A DNA stretch of 64,000 nucleotides from Kibdelosporangium persicum (GCF_013280595.1 NZ_JAAATY010000019.1:118083-182082); one strand, 5' to 3'; positions 1-8,086 are shown, counted from the first letter of the stretch. Notes: generated by a model not told the origin, from the sequence alone. A program made the numbers and translations.

Positions 1-885
1 AGGTTCCTGGTGGACGGGCCGTCCTTACGGGGCGACACGGCAGCCGCGCGGACGGTCGGGGACTCGGACGTGGTCTGCTTCGGGCGTGATCTCGAAGTCA
101 CGTATCGGGTCTGGTCCCCGAAGGCCGGGTATCCTGGCCACGCCGACTACCGCGACTTCCACACCTACGACCACCCGTCCGGGCTCAAGCCGTCCCGGGT
201 GACCGGCAAGCACATCGAGCCATGGGACAAGCAGCCGTACGATCCGGCGCGCGCTGCCGTTGCGGTGCAACGACATGCCGACGACTTCGTGGACACAGTG
301 GTCAGCCGGCTGACCGGGCTCCCGGAGAATTCCCTTGTCGTGGCGGCGTACGACACCGAGCTTTTCGGACACTGGTGGCACGAAGGCCCGGCGTGGCTTG
401 AGGCCGTTCTGCGCAAGCTGCCGGAGGCGGGCGTTCGCGTCACCACGCTCAAAGGCGCGCTCGACGCCGGACATCTGGGGCCGAGGGTCGATCTGCCCGC
501 GTCTTCCTGGGGTTCGGGAAAGGACTGGCGGGTCTGGGACGGTGAGCAGGTCGCCGATCTGGTCGCGACAGGCGCCGACCTTCAGCGCGACCTGTTGTCC
601 AGCATGGACACGTTCGGCACGACCGCCCGGAACGCCGCCGCGGACCAGCTTGTCCGGGAAGCCCTGCTCGCGCTGTCCAGCGACTGGGCGTTCATGGTCA
701 CCAAGGACTCCGCCGCCGACTACGCCCGGCGCCGCGCCAAGGTGCACACCGAGCGCTTCGGTGAACTGGCGGAACTGCTCCGGCTCGGCCACGCCGACCG
801 GGCGCTTGCCCGGGCAACCGAGCTGCAGAGGGAGGACTTCCTGTTCGGCCATCTGGACGCGCGTAAGCTACCAAGCGGTTGTTAG
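1..885 (+). CDS. GH57 1,4-alpha-glucan branching enzyme, C-terminal part (Rv3031-like)
   Basis: The reading frame is open to the left edge, so only the last 294 residues are present; the M. tuberculosis homologue Rv3031 is about 526 residues. The family transfers alpha-1,4 glucan segments to make alpha-1,6 branches. The motif AAYDTELFGHWWHEG (Asp near residue 118 of the fragment) is the GH57 conserved region carrying the general acid/base Asp; the nucleophile Glu lies in the missing half. The C-terminal helical domain, ending in LFGHLDARKL, is typical of actinobacterial GH57 branching enzymes. The next gene, 49 nt downstream, is a GT4 enzyme like Rv3032, which supports a role in cytosolic alpha-glucan or methylglucose lipopolysaccharide synthesis. 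The family call is firm; the role rests on synteny. Confidence 0.88.
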   Translation, partial: RFLVDGPSLRGDTAAARTVGDSDVVCFGRDLEVTYRVWSPKAGYPGHADYRDFHTYDHPSGLKPSRVTGKHIEPWDKQPYDPARAAVAVQRHADDFVDTVVSRLTGLPENSLVVAAYDTELFGHWWHEGPAWLEAVLRKLPEAGVRVTTLKGALDAGHLGPRVDLPASSWGSGKDWRVWDGEQVADLVATGADLQRDLLSSMDTFGTTARNAAADQLVREALLALSSDWAFMVTKDSAADYARRRAKVHTERFGELAELLRLGHADRALARATELQREDFLFGHLDARKLPSGC

Positions 886-934
886 GGATACCCGTGAGTA
901 GCTCCGCCGCCGGAGATGCGAGGATCAAGCCCTT

Positions 935-2185
935 ATGCGCGTGCTGATGTTGTCCTGGGAGTACCCGCCGGTGGTCGTCGGCGGGCTGGGCAGACACGTG
1001 TACGCGCTGGCCAAGCACCTGACGGCAGCCGGGCACGACGTCGTCGTGCTGTGCCGTCAGCAGGCGGGCACCGACGTGACCACGCACCCGACGTCGGACG
1101 ACGTCGTCGACGGCGTGCGCGTGATCCGGGTGGCCGAGGACCCGCCACATCTGGTGTTCGAACGCGACCTGGTGGCGTGGACGCTCGCCATGGGACACGC
1201 GATGGTCCGGGCAGGGCTGGCGTTGTTCAGGCAATGGCGTCCGGACGTGATCCACGCGCACGACTGGCTGGTCACGCACCCCGCCGTGGCGCTCGCGGAG
1301 GAAACCGGCAAGCCACTGGTCGCCACGATCCATGCGACCGAGGCCGGGCGGCACAGCGGCTGGTTGTCCCAGGCGTTGAACCAGCAGGTCCACTCGGTGG
1401 AATGGTGGCTGGCCAACCGGGCCGACGCGCTGGTGACGTGCTCGGCCGCGATGCGTGCCGAGGTCGCGCACCTTTTTGATCTCGATCCGGCGGACATCAC
1501 GGTGATCCACAACGGCATCGAGCCACGGTCCTGGCGCGTACCGGCGGCAACCGTGCGCGCGACGCACAAGCAGTACAACCCCGGTGGCGGCCCGATGCTG
1601 CTGTTCTTCGGCCGTCTGGAGTGGGAGAAGGGCGTGCAGGACCTGATCGCCGCACTGCCCCGGATCCGCCGCTCACACCCCGGCACGAGGCTCGTCGTGG
1701 CGGGCAAGGGCCGTCACGCGCCCGAGCTGGTACAGGACGCCCGCAAGGCACGTGTGCTGCGCTCTGTCGACTTCGTCGGGCATCTGACGGACAGTCAGCT
1801 GGTCGCCGCGTTGGCGGCTGCTGACGTCGTCGTCCTGCCCAGCCGTTACGAGCCGTTCGGCATCGTCGCGCTGGAAGCCGCCGCGGCCGGCGCGCCTCTC
1901 GTCGCGTCCACGGCAGGCGGACTGGGCGAGGTTGTCGTGCATGGCGAAACCGGGCTCTCGTTCGCCCCCGGGGACGTGGAAGGGCTCGCCGCGTCGGTCC
2001 GGTCCGTCCTGGACGATCCGGCCTCGGCCCGCCGCCGTACCCGCGCCGCCAAGGCCCGGCTCACCACCGACTTCGACTGGGGCCAGATCGCGGCCGCGAC
2101 CGTGCGCGTCTACGCGGACGCCCGGGTGGCGGACCACGGGCCGCTGGGCCGCCCGAAGATCGCCACCGGCAACGCCTTTATCTAG
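935..2185 (+). CDS. GT4 alpha-(1->4)-glucosyltransferase (Rv3032-like glycogen synthase)
   Basis: A 416-residue GT-B fold glycosyltransferase. The N-terminal domain opens with SWEYPPVVVGGLGRHV, the nucleotide-sugar/acceptor loop of glycogen-synthase-like GT4 enzymes. HAHDWLVTHP lies near residue 107 and VIHNGI near 190. The C-terminal GT1-fold domain begins at LFFGRLEWEKG (about 223) and carries the EPFGIVALE motif (about 306-314; E-x7-E, sugar-nucleotide binding and catalysis). Rv3032 elongates methylglucose lipopolysaccharide and contributes to alpha-glucan in mycobacteria, and the same role is inferred here from order (GH57 enzyme upstream, hexapeptide acyltransferase downstream). Its TAG stop shares a CTAG palindrome with the stop of the convergent acyltransferase gene, so there is no intergenic space. 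Confidence 0.9.
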   Translation: MRVLMLSWEYPPVVVGGLGRHVYALAKHLTAAGHDVVVLCRQQAGTDVTTHPTSDDVVDGVRVIRVAEDPPHLVFERDLVAWTLAMGHAMVRAGLALFRQWRPDVIHAHDWLVTHPAVALAEETGKPLVATIHATEAGRHSGWLSQALNQQVHSVEWWLANRADALVTCSAAMRAEVAHLFDLDPADITVIHNGIEPRSWRVPAATVRATHKQYNPGGGPMLLFFGRLEWEKGVQDLIAALPRIRRSHPGTRLVVAGKGRHAPELVQDARKARVLRSVDFVGHLTDSQLVAALAAADVVVLPSRYEPFGIVALEAAAAGAPLVASTAGGLGEVVVHGETGLSFAPGDVEGLAASVRSVLDDPASARRRTRAAKARLTTDFDWGQIAAATVRVYADARVADHGPLGRPKIATGNAFI

Positions 2186-2937
2186 GAGTCCTTGAGGATC
2201 TTCCGCACGGCCTCGCGGGCCTTGCGGTCCATGTCGGCGATCGCGGCCCGGCGCTCGGCCTTGGCCTCGTAGTCCGCGAGCCGGTCGCGCACGACTTTCG
2301 CGGGCGTGCCCACCGCGATCGCGTAGTCCGGGATGTCGCCGCGCACCACGGAATGTGCGCCCAGCACACATCCCCGGCCGATCCGCGTGCCGCGCAGCAC
2401 GGAGACCTTGGTGCCGATCCACGTGTCCGGGCCGATCCGGACCGGGGACTTGACGATGCCCTGGTCCTTGATCGGGATGTGGATGTCCTCGGTGACGTGG
2501 TCGAAGTCGCAGATGTACACCCAGTCCGCGACGAGGGAGGCGTCCCCGAACTCGATGTCGAGGTAGCAGTTGACGACGTTGGCGCGGCCGAACACGGCCT
2601 TGTCGCCGATCCTGAGCGAGCCTTCGTGGCAGCGGATGGCGTTGCCGTCGCCGATGTGCACCCAGCGGCCGATCTCCATCCGGCCGTAGCCGGGACGGCA
2701 GTGGATCTCCACGTTCTTGCCGAGGAACACCATGCCGCGCAGCACGATGTGCGGGTTGAGCAGCCGGAACTTGAGCAACCGGTAGTACCGCACCAGGTAC
2801 CAGGGGGTGTACGCCCGGTTGCGCACGATCCAGCGCAACGAGTCCATCGTCAGGAACTTCGCCTGCTGCGGGTCGCGCCGCGCCCGCCACCAGCCACGCG
2901 CCCTCGCGGCCATCGGCGAGCCCCACATCGATGTCAT
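2182..2937 (-). CDS. Left-handed beta-helix acyltransferase (Rv3034c-like)
   Basis: A 251-residue protein of the hexapeptide-repeat (LbH) transferase fold. An N-terminal helical segment (RNRAYTPWYLVRYYRLLKFR) precedes repeated [LIV]-G-x4 turns, for example MEIGRWVHIGDGNAI, LRIGDKAVFGRANVV and VRIGPDTWIGTKVSVLRGTRIGRGCVLGAHSVV. It ends in a charged helix. Related proteins O-acylate sugars, and the M. tuberculosis counterpart Rv3034c sits in the methylglucose lipopolysaccharide cluster, so a sugar acyltransferase role is inferred. The frame stays open upstream to 3036, but that extension is encoded by the family A hairpin repeat (MFIRV...), so the ATG at 2937 was chosen; the ATG at 2928 is also possible. 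It is convergent with the GT4 gene, with a 4-nt overlap. Confidence 0.8.
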   Translation of the reverse strand: MTSMWGSPMAARARGWWRARRDPQQAKFLTMDSLRWIVRNRAYTPWYLVRYYRLLKFRLLNPHIVLRGMVFLGKNVEIHCRPGYGRMEIGRWVHIGDGNAIRCHEGSLRIGDKAVFGRANVVNCYLDIEFGDASLVADWVYICDFDHVTEDIHIPIKDQGIVKSPVRIGPDTWIGTKVSVLRGTRIGRGCVLGAHSVVRGDIPDYAIAVGTPAKVVRDRLADYEAKAERRAAIADMDRKAREAVRKILKDS

Positions 2938-2994
2938 GCCCCACAACGTAGATGACCATCCCGGGCGACGTTCCGCGCACCCCGCCCCGGCTCT

Positions 2995-3046
2995 CCCCTC
3001 GTGAGTGTTTGTCCGGGTTCTAACCCTGATAAACACTCACGAGGGG
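2995..3046. repeat. Family A hairpin copy 1 (terminator-like)
   Basis: The arms CCCCTCGTGAGTGTTTGTC and GATAAACACTCACGAGGGG pair over 19 positions with one G-T wobble. The loop itself contains GGGTT-ct-AACCC, so the whole element can fold as one long stem. It lies about 10 nt downstream of the stop of the minus-strand EAD2-TPR gene and upstream of the acyltransferase start. Other copies are near 25935, 28209, 36865 and 60949. Confidence 0.85.
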
Positions 3047-3056
3047 GAGGTGGGGG

Positions 3057-5468
3057 TCAGATGATGTCCACCGTGCAGAAGATCCGGAGGTTCTCGGCGG
3101 CGGCCTTGGTCGCCGGGTGGGCGGAACCCAGCGTGCCGCGCAGGCTCTGCACGCTTCTGCGCTGCAGGTCCGCGGACTCGTCCAACTGGCCCAGTCCGCG
3201 CAGGTGAAGCGCCAGGTTTGTGGCGATCGCGTTGGTGTGCGGGTGTTCTTCGGGCAGGACGCGCTCCGCCCGCTCCAGGGTGTCCAGGCCGAGGTCCCTG
3301 GCCGCCGCGTACTGGCCCGCTCTGGCCAGGTCGTTGGCCAGATTGGCCGCGCAGACCAGGCTGAACGGGTGGTCGTCACCCAGGGCAGCGCGCATCCGGT
3401 TCATCGCCTTCTCGTTCAGCCCGCGAGCCGTGGAGAGCTCCCCGAGGACGTGCAGGGTCACGGCCACGTTCGTCGCCGCGGCCAGGGTGAACGGGTGGTA
3501 CTGCCCCCAGGCGGTCTGGCTCAGCTGGTGAACGTGCAGTCCCAGCCTGCGGGCCTCCTCGAGCCTGCCGAGCTGCCGCAAGGTCACCGACACGTTCAGC
3601 GCGGCGGAGATCGCTTCCGGGCCTGCCTCGCCGTACCGGCCGATCAGGCCGTCCAGCGCGACCTGGCCGAGCGACAGGGCGCTGGTCGCGTCGCCGGCCG
3701 AACGCCGTGCCAGGGCAAGGGTTCTGGTCGCCTGAAGCGTCAGCGGGTGCCGGATTCCGGCGTGCTCACGCAACCGCCGTACCGTCTCGTCCTGAACCTG
3801 ACAGGCTTCCAGCCAGTTGCCGCACGCGATCAGGTCGATCGCCCAGCTGTCCAAAGTAGACAACACGGCGAGGTGGTTCTCGCCGAGGACGACCGATTTC
3901 CGCCGCGCTGTTCGCTCGCTGAGTTGCCGCGCGGCCTCGAACTCCCCGCACAGCCGCAGGGTTGACGCGTGAACGCCCGCTGCCGCAAGGGTGTCCGGAT
4001 CGTCGTCGCCGAAACTGTCCCGCGCGCACTGCCAAGCGTCCTTGCTCCACGTCCGCGCGGCGGCGAAGTCGCCTGCCGCGCACAGATCCTCGGCCAGGAA
4101 CCGGGCGGACAGCACGGTGTCCTCGTGGTCGGCACCGAGGTGCTCCCGCGACCGGGCCACCGCGGCCTCGCCGATGCTTCTGGCCTCTTCGAACAGTCCG
4201 GCCTGGCGTGTCGCCCGCGCCAGCCAGCGCGCGGCGATCAAGCTGTGCCTTGTGTTGTCCTGCCAGCGATCCACCAGATTCGCGGCGATGGCCCGCGCGT
4301 CGTGTGGATCGCCCCATGTGGACAGGAAGATCACCATGTTGACCGCCAGCCTGCGTACGTTCGGATCGGTCGAACCGATCACGTCGCCGGCCAGCATGTG
4401 CGGCAACAGATCCGCGTACCGGGACCAGTGCGCCGCGTTCTCCGGATCGTGGGGATCGGCGTGGACGAGGATCCGGTGCGCCTCCGCCCGCAGCGTCTCG
4501 TCCCGCGGAATCCAGTGAGTCAGCTGGAAGCAGTCGGTGCGATGGTCCACCTTGGCCAGTCCGCGCTCGCTGAGCTGCCGGATCTCACGGCCGAGCAGGA
4601 CCGGGTCGCGGACACCGGCGAACAGCGCGCGCGGTATCGGCCCGTCAGCGAAGAAGGCGCAGATGCTGAGCAGGTCCGTCTGGTCGAGATCCGGTTCGGC
4701 GCGCACCCAGGGGACGTCTGTCGCTTTCCCGTTCGCGCTACGGGCCGTCACCACGATGTGCCCGGGTCCTGCCGGGAAGAACGGCCGTACGTCGTCGATC
4801 CGGCCGGCGTTGTCGAAGACCAGCAGCGAGTCACGGGACCGCAGCGCATCCAGGACGGCCGGAACCGCCGCCCGCGCGCTGGGTTCGACCGGCAACTTCA
4901 GCCGCATGGCCAGCTCGACCAGTGCGATTCGCACAAGCGCCGGGTGCGCCGACGGGATCCACCAGACCACGTCGTGGTCGCCGGCGTGCCGACGGGCGTA
5001 CTCGGCCGCCAGCTCGGAGCGGCCAGGGCCGGTCAGCACGACCGGGCTGCGATCCCTGATCGCGGCCAGCAGGTCGACCGGCGCGGCGAAATCGTCCGCC
5101 CGGGGCGGGATGTGTCCGCACACCGTCGCGTGGTCGGTCCGGTCCGCACCACGCTGGCGCGGCACGTCACCGCTGAGCATCTGCCGTGCCCACGACACCG
5201 CACGCGACCTGGGCTCCAGCTCGTTCAGCACCCGCAAGAACGTCGTCAGCGCGCCCGGGTGCTGGTCGCATGCCAGCAGGATGCTGTAGATGTGCTGGCG
5301 GGTCGACGGGAAATGCCTGACCTGCAAGGGCAGCCCGAGGTACTGCCCGACCAGGTCAAGGCACAGTCCCCGGCCGATGGGATCGCGGAGCACCTGGACC
5401 TGTTCGAGCGTCTCCACGACCGCCTGCCACACATCCCGCCGCCGCCCCAGGCCAGCCAACGGCCACAC
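3057..5468 (-). CDS. EAD2-(degenerate NTPase)-TPR signalling protein
   Basis: An 803-residue protein of the STAND/FxSxx-type TPR family. Residues about 15-100 (ETLEQVQVLRDPIGRGLCLD and following) resemble effector-associated domain 2 (EAD2), a protein-interaction module of bacterial conflict and signalling systems. An NB-ARC-like core follows, but the P-loop reads VVLTGPGRSELAAEYARR (near 143) where family members usually have G-x-G-G-x-G-K-T; the Lys is missing. LLVFDNA (near 213) fits a Walker B strand. From about 400 to the C-terminus come tandem tetratricopeptide repeats. The GTG start is preceded by GGAGG at 8 nt. It lies 43 nt downstream of a cyclase gene that also carries an EAD2-like domain, so the two products probably bind each other. 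The output is unknown; nucleotide hydrolysis looks doubtful. Confidence 0.75.
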   Translation of the reverse strand: MWPLAGLGRRRDVWQAVVETLEQVQVLRDPIGRGLCLDLVGQYLGLPLQVRHFPSTRQHIYSILLACDQHPGALTTFLRVLNELEPRSRAVSWARQMLSGDVPRQRGADRTDHATVCGHIPPRADDFAAPVDLLAAIRDRSPVVLTGPGRSELAAEYARRHAGDHDVVWWIPSAHPALVRIALVELAMRLKLPVEPSARAAVPAVLDALRSRDSLLVFDNAGRIDDVRPFFPAGPGHIVVTARSANGKATDVPWVRAEPDLDQTDLLSICAFFADGPIPRALFAGVRDPVLLGREIRQLSERGLAKVDHRTDCFQLTHWIPRDETLRAEAHRILVHADPHDPENAAHWSRYADLLPHMLAGDVIGSTDPNVRRLAVNMVIFLSTWGDPHDARAIAANLVDRWQDNTRHSLIAARWLARATRQAGLFEEARSIGEAAVARSREHLGADHEDTVLSARFLAEDLCAAGDFAAARTWSKDAWQCARDSFGDDDPDTLAAAGVHASTLRLCGEFEAARQLSERTARRKSVVLGENHLAVLSTLDSWAIDLIACGNWLEACQVQDETVRRLREHAGIRHPLTLQATRTLALARRSAGDATSALSLGQVALDGLIGRYGEAGPEAISAALNVSVTLRQLGRLEEARRLGLHVHQLSQTAWGQYHPFTLAAATNVAVTLHVLGELSTARGLNEKAMNRMRAALGDDHPFSLVCAANLANDLARAGQYAAARDLGLDTLERAERVLPEEHPHTNAIATNLALHLRGLGQLDESADLQRRSVQSLRGTLGSAHPATKAAAENLRIFCTVDII

Positions 5469-5511
5469 GGTGTCACCTCCGTGTCTCGTGCACGCCCGGT
5501 TCGGGCATAGC

Positions 5512-6423
5512 TCAGTCGACCGAATCCGACAACAGCAGCCGCTTGATACCCTCCAATCGGCGTACTCCCCCGGAGTCGCCGTCCAGCTGGCGCACCGCCT
5601 CGATCAGGTCGAGCAGACCGTGTTCGTGCCGTAGACAAGTCTGGACCAGTGCGAAGACGTGCAGCCGGGTGATCGCGTGGTACGGCACCGCGGTCGCGAT
5701 GTTCGGCGGCAGCAGATCGATCAGCATCGCCCGGCCGGTCGCCTCGCGCACGAAAGGCAGTTCCAGCAAGGCGTCCACGATGTCCGACAACGGTGTCACG
5801 TGTGTCTGCTGCTGCACCGGCACCGACGGCTCGACCGGTTGCGGCAAGGACACCTGCACGCCGGGCAGCCGCAGCCAGGCCACGGTCTCGGTCTGCTTCA
5901 CCGAAACCGCGATCCGCCGGTAGTCGTCCGGTGCGGCGTCCGGTTCCTGGGCGATCACGTCGTGGTAGAAGTCGTTCGAGGCGATCAGCGCCAGCATGCC
6001 GCCGGTCTGCGCCAGAGCGGACTTCGCCGGCTTGGCGTCGAGGATCCGGAACGCCAGGTTGACCGCGTGGCTGACCACTCCGTCGGAGTTCTCGTAAACC
6101 TCGCCGTGGTGCAACGCGACACGCAACTGCACCCGGGCCTCCGATGCGTGCACGGCGTTGTAGCGCCGTAGTGCGGCGAGCAACCGTGTGTGCCACTGGT
6201 CGGCGAGCCACAGTTTCGGGAACTCCGGCGGCACCAGGATCATCGCGCCGTCGCCGCGGTCCTCGTGGTAGACCTGTTTCCAGAAGATCCCCGCTTCGTC
6301 GAACGCGGCCCGGAGCATCTCGTACATGCCCTCGTGGACCGTCCGCAGGTGCGTCAGGGTTCTCCTGGGGTCGGTGAAGGACGCGATGTCGACAGCGACA
6401 ATCGCCCGGTGTTCTGTGGTCAC
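5512..6423 (-). CDS. Class III nucleotidyl cyclase-like domain fused to EAD2
   Basis: 303 residues in two parts. Residues about 5-185 resemble a class III adenylate/guanylate cyclase: VDIASF supplies the first metal Asp (D12), RGDGAMI the second (D58), and HAVNLAFRI the transition-state Asn/Arg pair (N122, R126). All four functional positions are present, so activity is plausible, although the domain is divergent. After a Pro/Val/Gln linker, residues about 212-295 (DIVDALLELPF ... LVQTCLRHEHGLLDLIEAV) match the EAD2 pattern, also seen at the N-terminus of the next gene. The GTG start has GGAG upstream. Divergent from it is a Crp/Fnr regulator with an apparently intact cyclic-nucleotide cassette. 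The product nucleotide is unknown. Confidence 0.72.
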   Translation of the reverse strand: MTTEHRAIVAVDIASFTDPRRTLTHLRTVHEGMYEMLRAAFDEAGIFWKQVYHEDRGDGAMILVPPEFPKLWLADQWHTRLLAALRRYNAVHASEARVQLRVALHHGEVYENSDGVVSHAVNLAFRILDAKPAKSALAQTGGMLALIASNDFYHDVIAQEPDAAPDDYRRIAVSVKQTETVAWLRLPGVQVSLPQPVEPSVPVQQQTHVTPLSDIVDALLELPFVREATGRAMLIDLLPPNIATAVPYHAITRLHVFALVQTCLRHEHGLLDLIEAVRQLDGDSGGVRRLEGIKRLLLSDSVD

Positions 6424-6533
6424 GACGGATCACTCCCCATAATCGCCGCCCCAGGCCGGTGTTGTGAGTCCAACCATAGCTGGCAGCCGGGTGAGAATTG
6501 TTGTGTTCCAGGTCGTTTACTTGGCAACCTGAA

Positions 6534-7205
6534 GTGGTGGACACAGGGCCGGACAGTTTCTGGGGGAGGCTGACGACCGCGGAACGCGGTGTGATCGAAC
6601 AGGTCTCGGCCCGGCGCGTGTACGCCGCGGGGGACTATCTTTGTCATGAAGGTGACCAGTCCAGGCACGTGATCGTGGTGATCTCCGGGCACGTCCAGGT
6701 CATCACGCACACCCTGGACGGCCGCGAAGTGGTGATCGCGTTGCGGTCCGCGGGTGACATCCTCGGCGAGATGGCGGCGTTGTACGACCAGCCGCGCACA
6801 GCGACTCTGCGAGCTCTCGACAAGGTCGAGGCGTTCACAATTCCCAGCAACAGATTCACCCATCTGTGTCAGACGCGCGCGAAACTGTCGTGGACCTTGC
6901 TCGGTGTGCTGCACGCCCGGTTCGGCGAACTGAACCAGCAGCGGGCCGAGTACGGCGGCGGCAGCGCCAGCCAGCGGGTGTACGCCCAACTGGCGCAGAT
7001 GGCCGTCGAACACGGCGCCCGGGACGGCGCGACGATCGAGATCAAAGCCGGGCTCACCCAGCAGCAACTGGCCGACAACGCGGCCACATCGCGGGAGTCC
7101 TACGCCCGCGCGCTGCGCGTGCTGCGAGACCGTGGCATCATCAGCACGGGCCGCGGCTGGATCCGCGTGCACAGGCTCGACGAGCTGAGAAAACTCGCTC
7201 GTTAG
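6534..7205 (+). CDS. Crp/Fnr-family transcriptional regulator
   Basis: About 223 residues. An N-terminal cyclic-nucleotide-binding beta-barrel runs over about 20-125 and contains GEMAALYDQPRTATL, close to the phosphate-binding cassette of cNMP-binding regulators, including the Arg that contacts the cyclic phosphate. A dimerisation helix and a C-terminal winged helix follow (LTQQQLADNAATSRESYARA, recognition helix near 180). It is divergent from the cyclase-EAD2 gene, so it may sense that enzyme's product and control the locus. The start is uncertain: GTG 6534 or 6537 agrees best with family length, TTG 6498 is also in frame, and none has a good ribosome binding site. A 20-bp palindrome of Crp-site shape begins 5 nt after the stop. 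Confidence 0.85.
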   Translation: MVDTGPDSFWGRLTTAERGVIEQVSARRVYAAGDYLCHEGDQSRHVIVVISGHVQVITHTLDGREVVIALRSAGDILGEMAALYDQPRTATLRALDKVEAFTIPSNRFTHLCQTRAKLSWTLLGVLHARFGELNQQRAEYGGGSASQRVYAQLAQMAVEHGARDGATIEIKAGLTQQQLADNAATSRESYARALRVLRDRGIISTGRGWIRVHRLDELRKLAR

Positions 7206-7209
7206 CCCT

Positions 7210-7229
7210 TCTGTGTCAGCTGACACAGA
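7210..7229. promoter_or_regulatory. Perfect 20-bp palindrome, candidate Crp-type operator
   Basis: CTGTGTCAGCTGACACAG plus one more complementary base on each side is a perfect palindrome. The half-site spacing TGTGT-N6-ACACA resembles the TGTGA-N6-TCACA consensus of Crp-family sites. It sits between the crp-like stop and the next start (7285). With no loop and no T-tract it looks more like a protein site than a terminator. Confidence 0.5.
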
Positions 7230-7284
7230 GAATCCGCGCCTTTCCGGGTTTCATCAGAAGCACGAGACCCGAGGAGGGGGCGCA

Positions 7285-7542
7285 ATGGACCCGTTTCTTC
7301 CAGCTCCGGACCCAGGCAGGTGGCGCCGCGGTTTCTTCGCCGCGTGCATCGCCATCCCGTTCACCGCGATGCAGATCTGGGCGATCACGGTGGTGCTGAG
7401 CACCGCGACCATGGAAGGCGCCGCAGGGCTTGCGTTCCTGCTCGCCGTCGGAGGTTCCGCGGTCGCGGTGGTCGACGGCTGGCGCTGGGCATGGCGCCTC
7501 GGTCACAACTCGACGGAGGGCGTCCCCGAACCAGCCAGGTGA
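7285..7542 (+). CDS. Small two-helix membrane protein
   Basis: 85 residues. The ATG has an excellent ribosome binding site (GAGGAGGGG, 4 nt upstream). Two hydrophobic stretches, about 15-38 (FFAACIAIPFTAMQIWAITV) and 45-65 (GAAGLAFLLAVGGSAVAVVD), suggest two membrane helices; the tail is short, Arg-rich and then polar. I do not recognise a family. It follows the Crp-like regulator on the same strand with the 20-bp palindrome in between, so it is either part of that module or under its control. Confidence 0.65.
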   Translation: MDPFLPAPDPGRWRRGFFAACIAIPFTAMQIWAITVVLSTATMEGAAGLAFLLAVGGSAVAVVDGWRWAWRLGHNSTEGVPEPAR

Positions 7543-7924
7543 AGAGCGCGACCGTCGGCCCGAGGGGGGCCGGCGGTCCCGCTCCATAATCAGGTGCCGG
7601 CGAGATTTCGGCCGGTGGGCTGAGCGCCGTGGTCCGCTCATCCGGTCAGCGGTCACCTTTGTCCAGCGGGGCTGCTGGGCAAAGGTGACGCTCCCCTTGA
7701 GCTGGTTCGCCGGGGATTCCCGCCTCGTCACCGTCGCACGCCTGTGGACAACTCGGTCCGACGGTTCCAGAACTGTCGGTCCCATGCGGTAACGTGAAAA
7801 TTAGGGGTTCCCCCATAGGAATTGCTGTTGCGATGGGGCGCGGCCGGGAATGGATTCGGCGCGCAGGCGGGGCAGGAGTTCGTCACCGATCTGGCATCGG
7901 GAGCGTGCTATGCCAGAAATGGCG
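7543..7924. other. Intergenic stretch between convergent genes, with a hairpin
   Basis: I see no convincing gene in this stretch between the small membrane protein gene (+) and the minus-strand genes beginning at 8086. It contains the strong hairpin at 7652-7689. An A/T-rich patch near 7795-7825 (around AAAATTAGGGG) is the only other compositional change. Confidence 0.5.
7652..7689. terminator. 16-bp hairpin, likely bidirectional terminator
   Basis: GTCACCTTTG-t-CCAGC pairs with GCTGG-g-CAAAGGTGAC (16 positions, one G-T wobble) around the 6-nt loop GGGGCT. It lies between convergent genes. No T-tract follows, as is common in high-GC actinobacteria. Confidence 0.5.
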
Positions 7925-8086
7925 TTACGGGCTGCGCCGATGTTCTCCCGCAGGCCGACCGTAAACGGCAGCACCAGCCGCCAGGAACCGAGCCGCAGGA
8001 TCAGGCCCGAGCGCGGGTGCGCTGCGGCGTCCGGGCGCAAGCCCGGCAAGGCCCGTCAAAGCCAGAGCCAGGGACACGGCGGTCAA
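7801..8086 (-). pseudogene. Possible frameshifted remnant of a small membrane protein gene
   Basis: Directly after the THUMP-like gene, a TTG codon overlaps its TGA by 4 nt (TTGA), the junction style used across this window. It opens a 53-codon frame (8086 down to 7925) with a hydrophobic start, VSLALALTGLAGLAPG. A second minus frame (8049 down to 7801) takes over with strongly GC-rich third positions (LRPDAAAHPRSGLILRLGSW). The two together look like one small hydrophobic protein gene broken by a frameshift. The family is unknown, and an intact 53-residue protein is the alternative. Confidence 0.28.

Noticed and set aside
2938..3036. N-terminal extension of the acyltransferase (MFIRV...THEG) and similar frames near 36903 and 60990
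   Set aside because: These starts are encoded by the family A hairpin arm (GATAAACACTCACGAG read on either strand); the same peptide appears at unrelated genes, so it is repeat sequence, not protein.
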